57,561 nt of DNA from Pseudomonadota bacterium. Its GTDB lineage: Bacteria; Pseudomonadota; Alphaproteobacteria; Caulobacterales; Caulobacteraceae. How positions within the stretch are numbered: position 1 is the first letter of the stretch; each line of letters starts with the position of its first letter. Of the stretch, positions 33,243 through 41,504 are shown one piece after another. The notes beneath the pieces were generated by a model that saw nothing but the letters and a program-made list of their open reading frames with translations, had not been told where the DNA came from and made no database searches. The position numbers and the translations under genes are program-made. The DNA is taken from contig JAEYNH010000019.1 of NCBI GenBank assembly GCA_023412655.1, positions 1-57,561 on the forward strand. Reading direction: 5' to 3'.

Positions 33243-36191
33243 ATGCTCGGGTACCAGCCTCCCACTGTCGCCGAGATTATCCAGGGTCTCGATGCGTCTG
33301 TATCGCCGCTCGGACCGCGGTCGGGCTGGCCTGCTTGCCTACGCGCGGCGGTGGACCTGATCCTCCCGGCCCAGGCCGAGATCGTGCTGTTCTGGGGCCC
33401 CGACTATGTGGCCCTCTACAACGACGCCTACGCCCCCACCATCGGCGACAAGCATCCCGGCGCCTTCGGCCGCCCGGCCATCGAGTACTGGCGCGAGCTG
33501 TGGGACGACCTGGAGCCGCTGCTGTCGGGCGTCCGCCGCACGGGCGAGACCTTCCACGCCAAGGACCGGCCCTTCTACATCGAGCGCAGCGGCGGGGTCG
33601 GCGAGACCGTCTACTTCGACGTCTCCTATTCGCCGCTCAAGGGCGAGGACGGGGGGGTGGAGGGCGTCCTGTGCATCGTCAGCGAGACCACCGCGCGGGT
33701 GCGGGCCCTTGAGCGCGCTGCCCATAGCGAGGCCCAGCTGCAGGCCATCGCCGACTCCATCGATCAGATGATCTGGTCCACCCGGCCCGACGGCTACCAC
33801 GACTACTACAACCGCCGCTGGTACGAATACACGGGGGTCCCGCCGGGCTCCACCGACGGCCAGGCCTGGAACGACATGTTCCACCCCGACGACCGCCAGG
33901 AGGCCTGGGCCGTGTGGCGCCGCAGCCTGGAGACCGGCGAGCCCTACCACATCCAGTACCGCCTGCGTCGCCACGACGGCCAGTACCGCTGGGTGCTGGG
34001 CCGGGCCCAGGCGGTGCGCGACGCCGACGGGCGGATCCAGCGCTGGTACGGCACCTGCACCGACATCCACGACCTGAAGACCGCCCGGGACGCGCTCCAG
34101 GACGAGCGCAACGCCCTGGAGATCCTCAACGGAGTCGCCGGCCGCGTGGCCGTCCAGTTCGACCTCGACAAGCTGGTCCAGACGGTGGCCGATGCGGGCG
34201 TCGAACTGTCCGGGGCCGAGTTCGGGGCCTTCTTCTACAACGTCCTGGGCGCCCCCGAGGGCGACGCCATCCGCTACGCCTTCTCCGGGGCCGACCGGTC
34301 CGAGTTCGAGCGCTTCCTGCATCCGCGCTACACTGCGGTGTTCGCCGCCGCCGTGAAGGGCCGCTCGGCGGTGAGGGTGGACGACATCGCCCGGGACCGT
34401 CGCCTCCGCCGACCCGAGGCGGCCGGCTCACGCCTGCCGGTGCGAAGCTATCTCGCCGCCCCGGTCCGCCTGCGTTCGGGCGAGGTGGTGGGCGGCCTGT
34501 TCTTCGGTCACGGCCAGGTGGGCGCTTTCGACGACCGCGGCGAGCGGCTGATCCAGGGCCTGGCCGCCCACGCCGCCATCGGCATCGACACCTCGCGCCT
34601 CGTCCAGCGCCTGCAGCGGCTCAACGCCGGCCTGGAGGACGAGGTGGCCGCCCGCACTGCCGACCGCGACCAGGTCTGGGGCGCCAGCCACGACCTGCTC
34701 ATCGTGTCCGGCCTCGACGGGGTGTTCCGCAGCGTCAATCCGGCCTGGCAGCGCTGCTTGGGCTGGCGGGCGGACGAGTTGGAAGGGCGCCGCTACGACT
34801 GGCTGATCCACCCCGACGATCTCGCCGCCACCCGCGCCCAGACCGCCCGCCTGGCCCGCGGCGAGACCACCGCCAGTTTCGAAAACCGCTACCGGGCCAG
34901 GGACGGCGGTTACCGCATCCTGGCCTGGACCGCCGTCCGCTCCGGCGACCGGGTCTACGGCGTGGGCCGTGACGTCACCGCCGAACACCGACGCCGGCAG
35001 GAATTGGCTGAGACCCAGGAGCGTCTGCGCCAGGCCCAGAAGATGGAGACCGTCGGTCAGCTCACCGGCGGGGTGGCCCACGATTTCAACAACCTGCTGC
35101 AGGTGGTCACCGGGAATCTGGAGATCCTTCAGCGCAACCTGCCCGCCGACCAGCCGCGCCTGCGCCGGGCCGCCGACAGCGCCATGACCGGCGCCCGCAG
35201 GGCCGCCACCCTGACCCAGCGCCTGCTGGCCTTTGCCCGCCGCCAGCCCCTCAACCCCCGCCCGCTCGATCTCAACAGGCTGGTCCTGGGCATGTCCGAG
35301 CTGCTGTACCGCACCCTCGGCGAGACCATCGATGTGGAGACCGTGCTCTCGGCGGGCGCCTGGCGCATCGAGGCCGACGCCAACGGCCTGGAGAACGCGA
35401 TCCTCAACCTGGCGGTCAACGCCCGCGACGCCATGCCGGACGGCGGCAAGCTCACCATCGAGACCGCCAACGCCAGCATCGACGGCGCCTACGCCCGCCG
35501 AAACCTCGAGGTCACCCCCGGCCAGTATGTGATGTTCTCGGTCTCCGACACCGGCCACGGCATGTCGCCCGAGGTGGCCGAGCGGGCCTTCGAGCCGTTT
35601 TACACCACCAAGGAGGTGGGCCGCGGCACGGGCCTGGGCCTGTCCATGGTCTACGGCTTCGCCAAGCAATCGGGCGGCCATGTGAAGATCTATTCCGAGG
35701 TGGGGCAGGGGACGACGGTGCGCCTCTACTTCCCCCGCCTGGCCGCCGGCGCCGAGGTCGAGGAGCAGGAGGCCCAGGTTTGGGCGCCCCCCGGTGAGAA
35801 CTGCGAGACCATCCTGGTCTGCGAGGACGACGACGACGTGCGCGCCTATTCCGTGGAGGCCCTGCGCGAGTTGGGCTACCGGGTGCTGGAAGCCCACGAC
35901 GGCCCCTCGGCCCTGCGCCTGCTCGAGCGACAGGACGGCCGCGTCGACCTGCTGTTCACCGACGTCATCCTGCCCAGCGGCATGACCGGCGCCGAGGTGG
36001 CTGCCGCCGCCCGCCGGGTGCAGCCCGGCCTGCCGATCCTGTTCACCACCGGCTACGCCCGCAACGCCATCGTCCACCAGGGGCGGCTGGATGCGGGCGT
36101 GGAGTTGATCACCAAGCCCTTCGCCTTCGCGGACCTGGCCGCCCGGATCCGCGAGATCCTCGACACCGCCCGGGCCTCCGCCCTGAGCTGA
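33243..36191 (+). CDS. PAS/GAF hybrid sensor histidine kinase with receiver domain
   Basis: 982 residues with no transmembrane segment, so a cytoplasmic sensor. Domains in order are a PAS-like N-terminus (about 35-150, VLFWGPDYVALYNDAYAP), PAS (about 160-285), GAF (about 300-460), PAS (about 470-590), and HisKA with phospho-acceptor H613 in TGGVAHDFNNLLQ. Then come HATPase (NAILNLAVNARDAMPDGGK, GTGLGLSMVYGF) and a C-terminal receiver with D907 in LLFTDVILP and the conserved lysine in TKPFAF. No output domain or adjacent response regulator is present, so it probably signals through phosphotransfer to a partner elsewhere. The signal is unknown. Confidence 0.94.
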   Translation: MLGYQPPTVAEIIQGLDASVSPLGPRSGWPACLRAAVDLILPAQAEIVLFWGPDYVALYNDAYAPTIGDKHPGAFGRPAIEYWRELWDDLEPLLSGVRRTGETFHAKDRPFYIERSGGVGETVYFDVSYSPLKGEDGGVEGVLCIVSETTARVRALERAAHSEAQLQAIADSIDQMIWSTRPDGYHDYYNRRWYEYTGVPPGSTDGQAWNDMFHPDDRQEAWAVWRRSLETGEPYHIQYRLRRHDGQYRWVLGRAQAVRDADGRIQRWYGTCTDIHDLKTARDALQDERNALEILNGVAGRVAVQFDLDKLVQTVADAGVELSGAEFGAFFYNVLGAPEGDAIRYAFSGADRSEFERFLHPRYTAVFAAAVKGRSAVRVDDIARDRRLRRPEAAGSRLPVRSYLAAPVRLRSGEVVGGLFFGHGQVGAFDDRGERLIQGLAAHAAIGIDTSRLVQRLQRLNAGLEDEVAARTADRDQVWGASHDLLIVSGLDGVFRSVNPAWQRCLGWRADELEGRRYDWLIHPDDLAATRAQTARLARGETTASFENRYRARDGGYRILAWTAVRSGDRVYGVGRDVTAEHRRRQELAETQERLRQAQKMETVGQLTGGVAHDFNNLLQVVTGNLEILQRNLPADQPRLRRAADSAMTGARRAATLTQRLLAFARRQPLNPRPLDLNRLVLGMSELLYRTLGETIDVETVLSAGAWRIEADANGLENAILNLAVNARDAMPDGGKLTIETANASIDGAYARRNLEVTPGQYVMFSVSDTGHGMSPEVAERAFEPFYTTKEVGRGTGLGLSMVYGFAKQSGGHVKIYSEVGQGTTVRLYFPRLAAGAEVEEQEAQVWAPPGENCETILVCEDDDDVRAYSVEALRELGYRVLEAHDGPSALRLLERQDGRVDLLFTDVILPSGMTGAEVAAAARRVQPGLPILFTTGYARNAIVHQGRLDAGVELITKPFAFADLAARIREILDTARASALS

Positions 36192-36350
36192 ATCGCGCGA
36201 ATCAGGCCTATGTCGGATTCTGACAGAACGCCGTTAACGCTTGTGGCAGGATGTGGCCATCGCCGGCTGACGTCCCTGGCCGCCCGCGACTGAGAGACCA
36301 GGCCCTGGCATCAGGGTCCACATGCTCCCGCCTGAAGCGGAGCAACGATA
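36192..36350. other. Intergenic region after the hybrid kinase
   Basis: A 159-bp gap. TGTC and GACA flank a 7-bp spacer at about 36210-36224. I see no convincing promoter boxes or terminator. Confidence 0.25.
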
Positions 36351-36551
36351 ATGCCCCTCTACACCTTCCACCCCTGCCAACCGGACGGCACGTCCGACAC
36401 CTTCCTGGCCGTTGAACTGCCCGGCGAGGAGGAGATCCGCGCGGTCGCCCTGGACCTGATGGCCCAGAATCCCCGCTGCCAGATCGTCGAGGTCTGGCAG
36501 GACGATCGCGAGGTGGCTGAGTTCCGCCGCAGCGAGGCCGCCAACGGCTGA
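36351..36551 (+). CDS. Small conserved-looking protein, unknown function
   Basis: 66 residues, MPLYTFHPCQPDGTS..., with a predicted beta-alpha-beta pattern and a charged C-terminus (VEVWQDDREVAEF). The start resembles small alphaproteobacterial proteins of the DUF6894 kind, but I cannot confirm the family. GAAGCGGAG precedes the ATG by eight bases and the GC-skewed third positions support coding. It lies between the hybrid kinase and a GreA-type gene on the same strand. Confidence 0.6.
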   Translation: MPLYTFHPCQPDGTSDTFLAVELPGEEEIRAVALDLMAQNPRCQIVEVWQDDREVAEFRRSEAANG

Positions 36552-36611
36552 TGCGCGCCGCGCCTCCGGCCGCGGCTTCCCACCACCGCCTCCAGTTCCT
36601 ACCTTGGGGGG

Positions 36612-37109
36612 ATGGCCGTCGCATTCACCCGTGAGGAAGACTACGAGGCGCAGGCTGCGGACCTGCCCGACCGTCCGATCTCGCCCCATCCCAACCTGGT
36701 GACGGCCACGGGCCTTGCCGCCATCGAGCGTGAGCTGGCCGCCGCGCGGGCCGCCTATGTGGAGGCCCAGGCCAGCGCCAAGGACGGCCCCGGCGTCTCC
36801 GCCGACCGCACCGCCATGGCCAGGGCCACCCGCGACCTGCGCTACTGGTCCGCCCGCCGCGCCAACGCCCAGCTCACCGAACCCGAGGGCGATCCCGACA
36901 AGGTGCTGTTCGGCCGCACCGTCGAGATCGAGCGCGAGGACGGCCGCCGCCAGGCCTTCCGGATCGTCGGCGAGGACGAGGCCGACCCCACCGCCGGCAG
37001 CGTCTCCTACGTCTCGCCCCTGGCCCGGGCGCTGCTCGGCCGCGCCGTGGGCGACGTGGCCACGGTCAATGGCGCCGAGGTCGAGATCGTCGCCGTCCGC
37101 CCCGCCTGA
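36612..37109 (+). CDS. GreA/GreB-family transcription elongation factor
   Basis: 165 residues. NPHLVT-like HPNLVTATGLAAIERELAAARAAY begins the N-terminal coiled coil. The C-terminal FKBP-like domain is clear: FGRTVEIEREDGRRQAFRIVGEDEADPTAGSVSYVSPLARALLGRAVGDVATVNG, with the signature LLG.AVGD. The coil is short of typical GreA, so it may be one of the GreA-like paralogs (GreB/Rnk type) and not the housekeeping GreA. Confidence 0.87.
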   Translation: MAVAFTREEDYEAQAADLPDRPISPHPNLVTATGLAAIERELAAARAAYVEAQASAKDGPGVSADRTAMARATRDLRYWSARRANAQLTEPEGDPDKVLFGRTVEIEREDGRRQAFRIVGEDEADPTAGSVSYVSPLARALLGRAVGDVATVNGAEVEIVAVRPA

Positions 37110-37141
37110 ACCCGCCTGAGGTTCCGCGGCCTTGTGGTTTC

Positions 37142-37166
37142 GGAACCTTCGCCGTAGGTCGGAGTT
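37142..37166 (+). promoter_or_regulatory. Candidate EcfG (general stress) type promoter
   Basis: GGAAC at 37142-37146 and AGTT at 37163-37166 are 16 bp apart, close to the alphaproteobacterial general-stress sigma pattern GGAAC-N16/17-CGTT. It stands 78 bases before the glycine-zipper envelope gene. Confidence 0.4.
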
Positions 37167-37244
37167 TGCCCGGCAAGTCATCAGTCAAGCCTGCAGGCCG
37201 GCTCCTGGCCGGTCCTTCGGGCAAGTCCTTCAAGGGAACCCTAT

Positions 37245-38024
37245 ATGCGCCAACGCCTCATCGCCGGCGGCATCGCCGCCCTGGCCCTCGTGCCCACCCT
37301 GGCCCTGCCGACCCTGGCCCACGCCCAGCAGACCTGCGAGGAGCGGCGCAACAACCGCATCGCCGGTACGGTGGTCGGCGGCGCCCTGGGCGCCCTGGCG
37401 GGCAGTGCGGTGGCCGGCCGCGGCGACCGCAACGAAGGCGCCGTCATCGGCGGCATCGCCGGCGCCGTCATCGGCAACCAGGTGACCAAGGGCAATGGCG
37501 ACTGCCGCCAGGCCTACGGCTGGTACGACAACAACGGCGTCTGGCACTCCAACGCCGTCGAGCGCAGCTACGCCCGGGGCTACTACGACCGCAACGGCAA
37601 CTGGATCGAGGGCACGCCCCCCGCCGGTTCCTGGGACCGCAACGGGCGCTGGACCATCGCCTCCAACAGCTACGCCCCGCCGCCGCCGCCGCCGCCCGGT
37701 CCCGGCGCCGGCCCCGGCTACGGTCCCGGCCCGGGCTATGGCCCGCCCCCCGGCCACACCTACCGCTACCGCTCTGACTGGCGCGACGCGCCCGAGGACA
37801 TCCGCGCCCGCACCGACTGGCTGGAGCGGCGCATCATCCGCAGCCGCGACAACGGCTCGCTGTCCCGCCGCGAGGCCCAGAGCGCTCTGAGCACCCTGCA
37901 GGCCATCCGCCGGCAGGAGCGCGACTACATGCGCGATGGCCGGCTCAGCCCGCGCGAGGCCGACACCCTCATGGCCCGCCTCGACGACCTGAACGCCCAG
38001 ATCCGCTACGACCGCCGCGACTAG
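37245..38024 (+). CDS. Secreted glycine-zipper 2TM domain protein
   Basis: 259 residues. Signal peptide to about residue 27 (LAHAQQ), then a glycine zipper (RIAGTVVGGALGALAGSAVAGRGDRNEGAVIGGIAGAVIGNQV, about 38-80) of the Rickettsia 17-kDa/SlyB-like kind. A YDNNGVWHSNAVERSYARGYYDRNGNW repeat region, a proline/glycine/tyrosine-rich linker and a helical, strongly charged C-terminus (SLSRREAQSALSTLQAIRRQE) follow. It is probably attached to or inserted in the outer membrane. AAGGGAACC precedes the ATG. Confidence 0.85.
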   Translation: MRQRLIAGGIAALALVPTLALPTLAHAQQTCEERRNNRIAGTVVGGALGALAGSAVAGRGDRNEGAVIGGIAGAVIGNQVTKGNGDCRQAYGWYDNNGVWHSNAVERSYARGYYDRNGNWIEGTPPAGSWDRNGRWTIASNSYAPPPPPPPGPGAGPGYGPGPGYGPPPGHTYRYRSDWRDAPEDIRARTDWLERRIIRSRDNGSLSRREAQSALSTLQAIRRQERDYMRDGRLSPREADTLMARLDDLNAQIRYDRRD

Positions 38025-38035
38025 CGGCCCGCCTC

Positions 38036-38064
38036 GGCCCTCCCTCGCAAGCCGGGGGAGGGCC
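38036..38064. terminator. GC-rich hairpin between convergent genes
   Basis: GGCCCTCCC (38036-38044) and GGGAGGGCC (38056-38064) form a perfect 9-bp stem with an 11-nt loop, between the ends of the glycine-zipper gene and the TonB-dependent receptor gene. No T-run follows on either strand, so termination is only suggested. Confidence 0.45.
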
Positions 38065-38072
38065 ATCCCGGC

Positions 38073-41000
38073 TCAGAAGAGCTTGCGGACGTTCACCTGC
38101 AGCACCCGGCCCAGCGGGCTGCCGTGCAGGTAGTCGTAGTTGAAGGTCGAATAGGCGAACGGCGGGTCCTTATCGAACAGGTTCTGGATCGTGGCCGTCA
38201 GCGTCGTGTCCCAGGCCAGCTCCACCCGATAGACCAGGTCCACCGGCGTCCAGGCCTTGATCTTCGCCGGCTGCACGCCGGGCGTCGCCGTATCGATGTC
38301 GTGGTTCAGGTCGTCCAGGCTGTCCACATAGTGCAGCGTGGCCCGCAGGTTGTGCGGTCCGATGGCGTAGTTGACGTAGAGGTTCGCCTTCAGCTGCGGC
38401 TGCGAATAGAACGCGCTGAGCAGCTCGGCCTTGCCGGCCCGGTCCAGGCCGGGCGCGATGGTGATGCCGTCCAGGCTGACCAGGGCCCCGCGGTCGTATT
38501 CGAACACATAGGCCCCATCGACTCCCAGGGTCAGGTCGCCTTCGGGCAGGATCGCCTCCCGCAGCCGGTAGCTGGCCGAGAAGTCCACCCCTGAGGTGTC
38601 CACGCTGGGGCCGTTGATCAGATAGGTCCGCATCCCCTGGAAGTTCGAGGGGTGGCAGTTGGTCCCCGTCACCGGGTTCACCGCCGTGCCCGCGCCGCTG
38701 GCGAAGGTGAAGCGGCTGGCCAGGGCCGCGTTGGCGCACTGCCAGTTGGCCGGCGTGTCGTTGGGGAACATGGTCGAATAGACCGCCGCCGCCGTCTCGA
38801 CCGTCAGCTCCTTCTTGAACTTGAAGGTCCACCAGTCGACCGTGGCCACGAAATCGCCCAGCTCGACCACCGCGCCGACCGAATAGTTGGTCGCCGTCTC
38901 GGGTTCGAGGTCGGGGTTGGCGAAGGTGTCCACCGCCCGGTACAGCGCCGCCCCGGTGGTCGGGTCCACGAACTGCTGCAGCGTCCGGGTGAAGCCTGGC
39001 TGCACCGAGGTCTGCGGGGGCGCCCGGAAGGTCGTGCCGATCGAGCCCCGCGCCGCCAGCCACGGCAGGGCCTGCCACTTGGCCGCCGCCTTGGGATTGA
39101 CCGTCGAGCCCACCGACCCGCCATAGCTTTCGTAGCGGATCGCCCCGTCCACCGTCAGGGTGTCGAAGATCGGCAGCTTCACCTCGGCGAACACGGCCTT
39201 GACGATCCGGTCCACCGAGAACTCCTGCACCCCCGGCGACAGGTTGAACGGGCCCACCCCGCCGGCGCATTGCGGCTGGCGGTCGTCCACGTCGTCGACG
39301 CAGCGCGTCACCTCGATGTTCGACAGGGCGTCGGCGGCGACGTTCTCGTACTCGTCATAGCGCCACTGGCCGCCCACCGCCGCCTGCACCGGCCCGCCCG
39401 GCAGGGTGATCGGCAGCTCGCCGCTCAGCACCAGGTCGCCCACCAGGATCCGGCTGTTGGTGATCGCCGTCAGGTACTGGTGCATCCATTCGTACAGCTC
39501 CCGCGTGTTGGTGTTCGCGGGCACGGCGGCGGGGGTGTAGAACGGGTTCGTCCGGCCATAGACGGCGTCCTGCGGCACGGCGTTGGCGAACGGGTTGAAC
39601 CAGAAGCAGCCGTTCTGCCCCGGCGTATTGGCCGCCACGTTGCAGTTCGGCCCTCCCAGGCCGCGCAGGCCCAGCTGCATCCGGTTGACCACCTCGTCCG
39701 GCACCGCGTTGACGCCCTCGGAGTCCATGTAGGTGACCGCCGCGTCATAGCCCCAGCCGCCCACCGGCAGCGCCCCGCTCACCCCGGCCGAGACGCGGAA
39801 GGCGTCGGCCTTGCGGTGGTTGTGGTCGGCCCCGTCCGGAAACAGCGGCTGGCCGCCGTACCCGCCCGGCCGCCACTGGGTCTGGGAGGTGATCACCCCG
39901 AACGCCTGGATGTTGGCGCACTGGGTCGCCGAATAGGGCGCCGCCGCCCCCGGTCCGCAGTGCTGGTTGTACAGCGCCGTCAGGCCCGGGTTGGCGAACG
40001 GGATGTAGAACCGCGACTGCTGGTTCAGGCCGGTGGCCGGGTAGGGCGACTGCCCGCCGCCGGGCGATCCGCCCGACGCGGCGATCGGCGTCGGGAACTG
40101 CACCGTCGACTGATAGGGCGAGACCCGCTCCCGGGGCACGTCGTGCCGGGCCCACATGGCCTCGGCGTGGAAGCGGGTGTCCTCGTTGATGTCGAAGTTG
40201 ATCTCGCCATAGAGCTGGTAGTGGAACTCGTCGTTCCCCAGGTTGTCGAAGCGGCTGAACTGGAAGCGGCAGGTGCCGGCCACGATCTCGCCGCCCAGCT
40301 CGGCGCAGCCGTCGTCCTGGAAGTTGATCGGCCCGGCGAACGGCTGGGCCAGGGCTCCGTTGGGCAGGATCGCCCCGCCGTCGCCGGTGGTGTAGCCGCC
40401 GGGGTTGGACGAGCCCGACCAGCCGCCGAACGGGTTCTCGGCGAACGGCCGGATCGCCCAGTGGCGGTCGGTCAGCCGCAGCTCGCTGCGCCGGCGATAC
40501 CCCGCGGTCAGCAGCACGTTGCCGCGGTCGAACCGCTCGCCCCAGGCGGCGGTCAGGTTGTAGTCCCCGTCGGCCCCGTCGATGTGCGCGTAGTCGGCGG
40601 TCAGCTCCAGCCCGTCCAGGTCCCGCCGGGTGATGAAGTTCACCACCCCGCCCACCGCGTCCGAGCCATAGGTGGCGGCGGCCCCGTCCTTCAGCACCTC
40701 GATGCGGCCGATGGCGGCCGTGGGGAGCAGGTTCACGTCCACCGCGCCCCCCGCCGCCGCCGAGACCGAGGGCGCCAGCCTGCGGCCGTTGAACAGCACC
40801 AGGGTCCGCGCCGCCCCGAAGCCGCGCAGGTTCACCGTGGCCATCCCCGCCGTCGCCCCCATCAGACGGTTGGCCTCGCCCACGCTGCCCGCCGCCGCCG
40901 GCAGGGCCTTGATGATGTTCACCACCGTCGGCGCGCCCTGCCGCGACAGCTCTTCGGCGCTCAGGACCGAGACGGGCAGGGCGCTGTTCACCGGCGTCCC

Positions 41001-41138
41001 GCCGATGTGCGACCCCGTCACCACCACCTCTTCGACTTCCGAAGGCGCGGCGGTCTGCGCCAGCGCGCCCCCGCCGGAAAGCCCCGCGATCATGGCGATG
41101 GTCGCGGCCGACGCGCCGCGCAGGAACATATGCTTCAC
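38073..41138 (-). CDS. TonB-dependent receptor
   Basis: About 1021 residues. A signal peptide (ATIAMIAGLSGGGALAQ) and the TonB-box-like segment EVEEVVVTGSHI lead into the plug domain (LPVSVLSAEELSRQGAPTVVNIIKALP, then GAAATYGSDAVGGVVNFITRRDLDG). A long 22-strand-type barrel follows, ending in ...NVRKLF with the usual aromatic C-terminus. It imports a large substrate across the outer membrane using TonB energy; the substrate is not evident. The GTG at 41138 is chosen because GGAGGT lies seven bases upstream; ATG 41129 is an alternative. The next genes upstream are an exported amidohydrolase and a lipoprotein. Confidence 0.94.
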   Translation of the reverse strand: MKHMFLRGASAATIAMIAGLSGGGALAQTAAPSEVEEVVVTGSHIGGTPVNSALPVSVLSAEELSRQGAPTVVNIIKALPAAAGSVGEANRLMGATAGMATVNLRGFGAARTLVLFNGRRLAPSVSAAAGGAVDVNLLPTAAIGRIEVLKDGAAATYGSDAVGGVVNFITRRDLDGLELTADYAHIDGADGDYNLTAAWGERFDRGNVLLTAGYRRRSELRLTDRHWAIRPFAENPFGGWSGSSNPGGYTTGDGGAILPNGALAQPFAGPINFQDDGCAELGGEIVAGTCRFQFSRFDNLGNDEFHYQLYGEINFDINEDTRFHAEAMWARHDVPRERVSPYQSTVQFPTPIAASGGSPGGGQSPYPATGLNQQSRFYIPFANPGLTALYNQHCGPGAAAPYSATQCANIQAFGVITSQTQWRPGGYGGQPLFPDGADHNHRKADAFRVSAGVSGALPVGGWGYDAAVTYMDSEGVNAVPDEVVNRMQLGLRGLGGPNCNVAANTPGQNGCFWFNPFANAVPQDAVYGRTNPFYTPAAVPANTNTRELYEWMHQYLTAITNSRILVGDLVLSGELPITLPGGPVQAAVGGQWRYDEYENVAADALSNIEVTRCVDDVDDRQPQCAGGVGPFNLSPGVQEFSVDRIVKAVFAEVKLPIFDTLTVDGAIRYESYGGSVGSTVNPKAAAKWQALPWLAARGSIGTTFRAPPQTSVQPGFTRTLQQFVDPTTGAALYRAVDTFANPDLEPETATNYSVGAVVELGDFVATVDWWTFKFKKELTVETAAAVYSTMFPNDTPANWQCANAALASRFTFASGAGTAVNPVTGTNCHPSNFQGMRTYLINGPSVDTSGVDFSASYRLREAILPEGDLTLGVDGAYVFEYDRGALVSLDGITIAPGLDRAGKAELLSAFYSQPQLKANLYVNYAIGPHNLRATLHYVDSLDDLNHDIDTATPGVQPAKIKAWTPVDLVYRVELAWDTTLTATIQNLFDKDPPFAYSTFNYDYLHGSPLGRVLQVNVRKLF

Positions 41139-41149
41139 CCGAGCTACCT

Positions 41150-41159
41150 CCCTTAAGGG
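41150..41159. promoter_or_regulatory. Palindrome overlapping the receptor's ribosome-binding site
   Basis: CCCTTAAGGG, a perfect 10-bp palindrome, overlaps the AAGGGAGGT ribosome-binding site of the TonB-dependent receptor gene. It could be an operator or an RNA hairpin masking the site; no regulator is identified. Confidence 0.35.
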
Positions 41160-41249
41160 CCCCGCCGCTCTGATGGCGGTCGTGGGCATGGCGTAGGCCG
41201 GAATGGCCCCCCGATGACGTTAGGGAAGGTGGCGCGCCGCCCGGTGTGA

Positions 41250-41294
41250 CGCCCCAAGGCCTCGCGCCCCAAGGCTTCGCGCCCCAAGGCGGCG
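41250..41294. repeat. Three 15-bp tandem repeats
   Basis: Three copies of CGCCCCAAGGCNNCG start at 41250, 41265 and 41280 with only the two N bases changing. They lie upstream of the TonB-dependent receptor, in a gap that holds no gene. Confidence 0.75.
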
Positions 41295-41504
41295 CGCCCA
41301 CGAGGTCAGACGGCGCTGACGCGCGCGTCCCCCGGACCCCTGGCGCCGGCGAAGCGGCCGCACCCTCCCATGATCGATGGCTTCGATCCTTGAGCGAACG
41401 CTGTCCGACAAACGGCAGGGAGTCAATCCTCACTCTCGCGGGAGTGAATATATCGAGTGCGGCTCCGGCTCCGGCTATGGCCCTGGTTGTGACCCTGGCT
41501 ATGG

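Larger units (their letters stand above)
41139..41504. other. 366-bp gap upstream of the TonB-dependent receptor
   Basis: No gene is supported here. Besides the palindrome and the 15-bp repeats, it holds an inverted repeat TCACTC-N6-GAGTGA (41430-41447), an AT-rich stretch after it, and an imperfect run of GGCT/CCGGCT/ATGGCT units (about 41460-41513). This is the longest non-coding stretch besides the flanks of the AT-rich island. Confidence 0.6.

Noticed and set aside
38652..41156. An 834-codon plus-strand open frame opposite the TonB-dependent receptor
   Set aside because: Low-complexity Arg/Gly/His/Val translation typical of antisense GC-rich sequence; the receptor on the minus strand has clear plug and barrel motifs.
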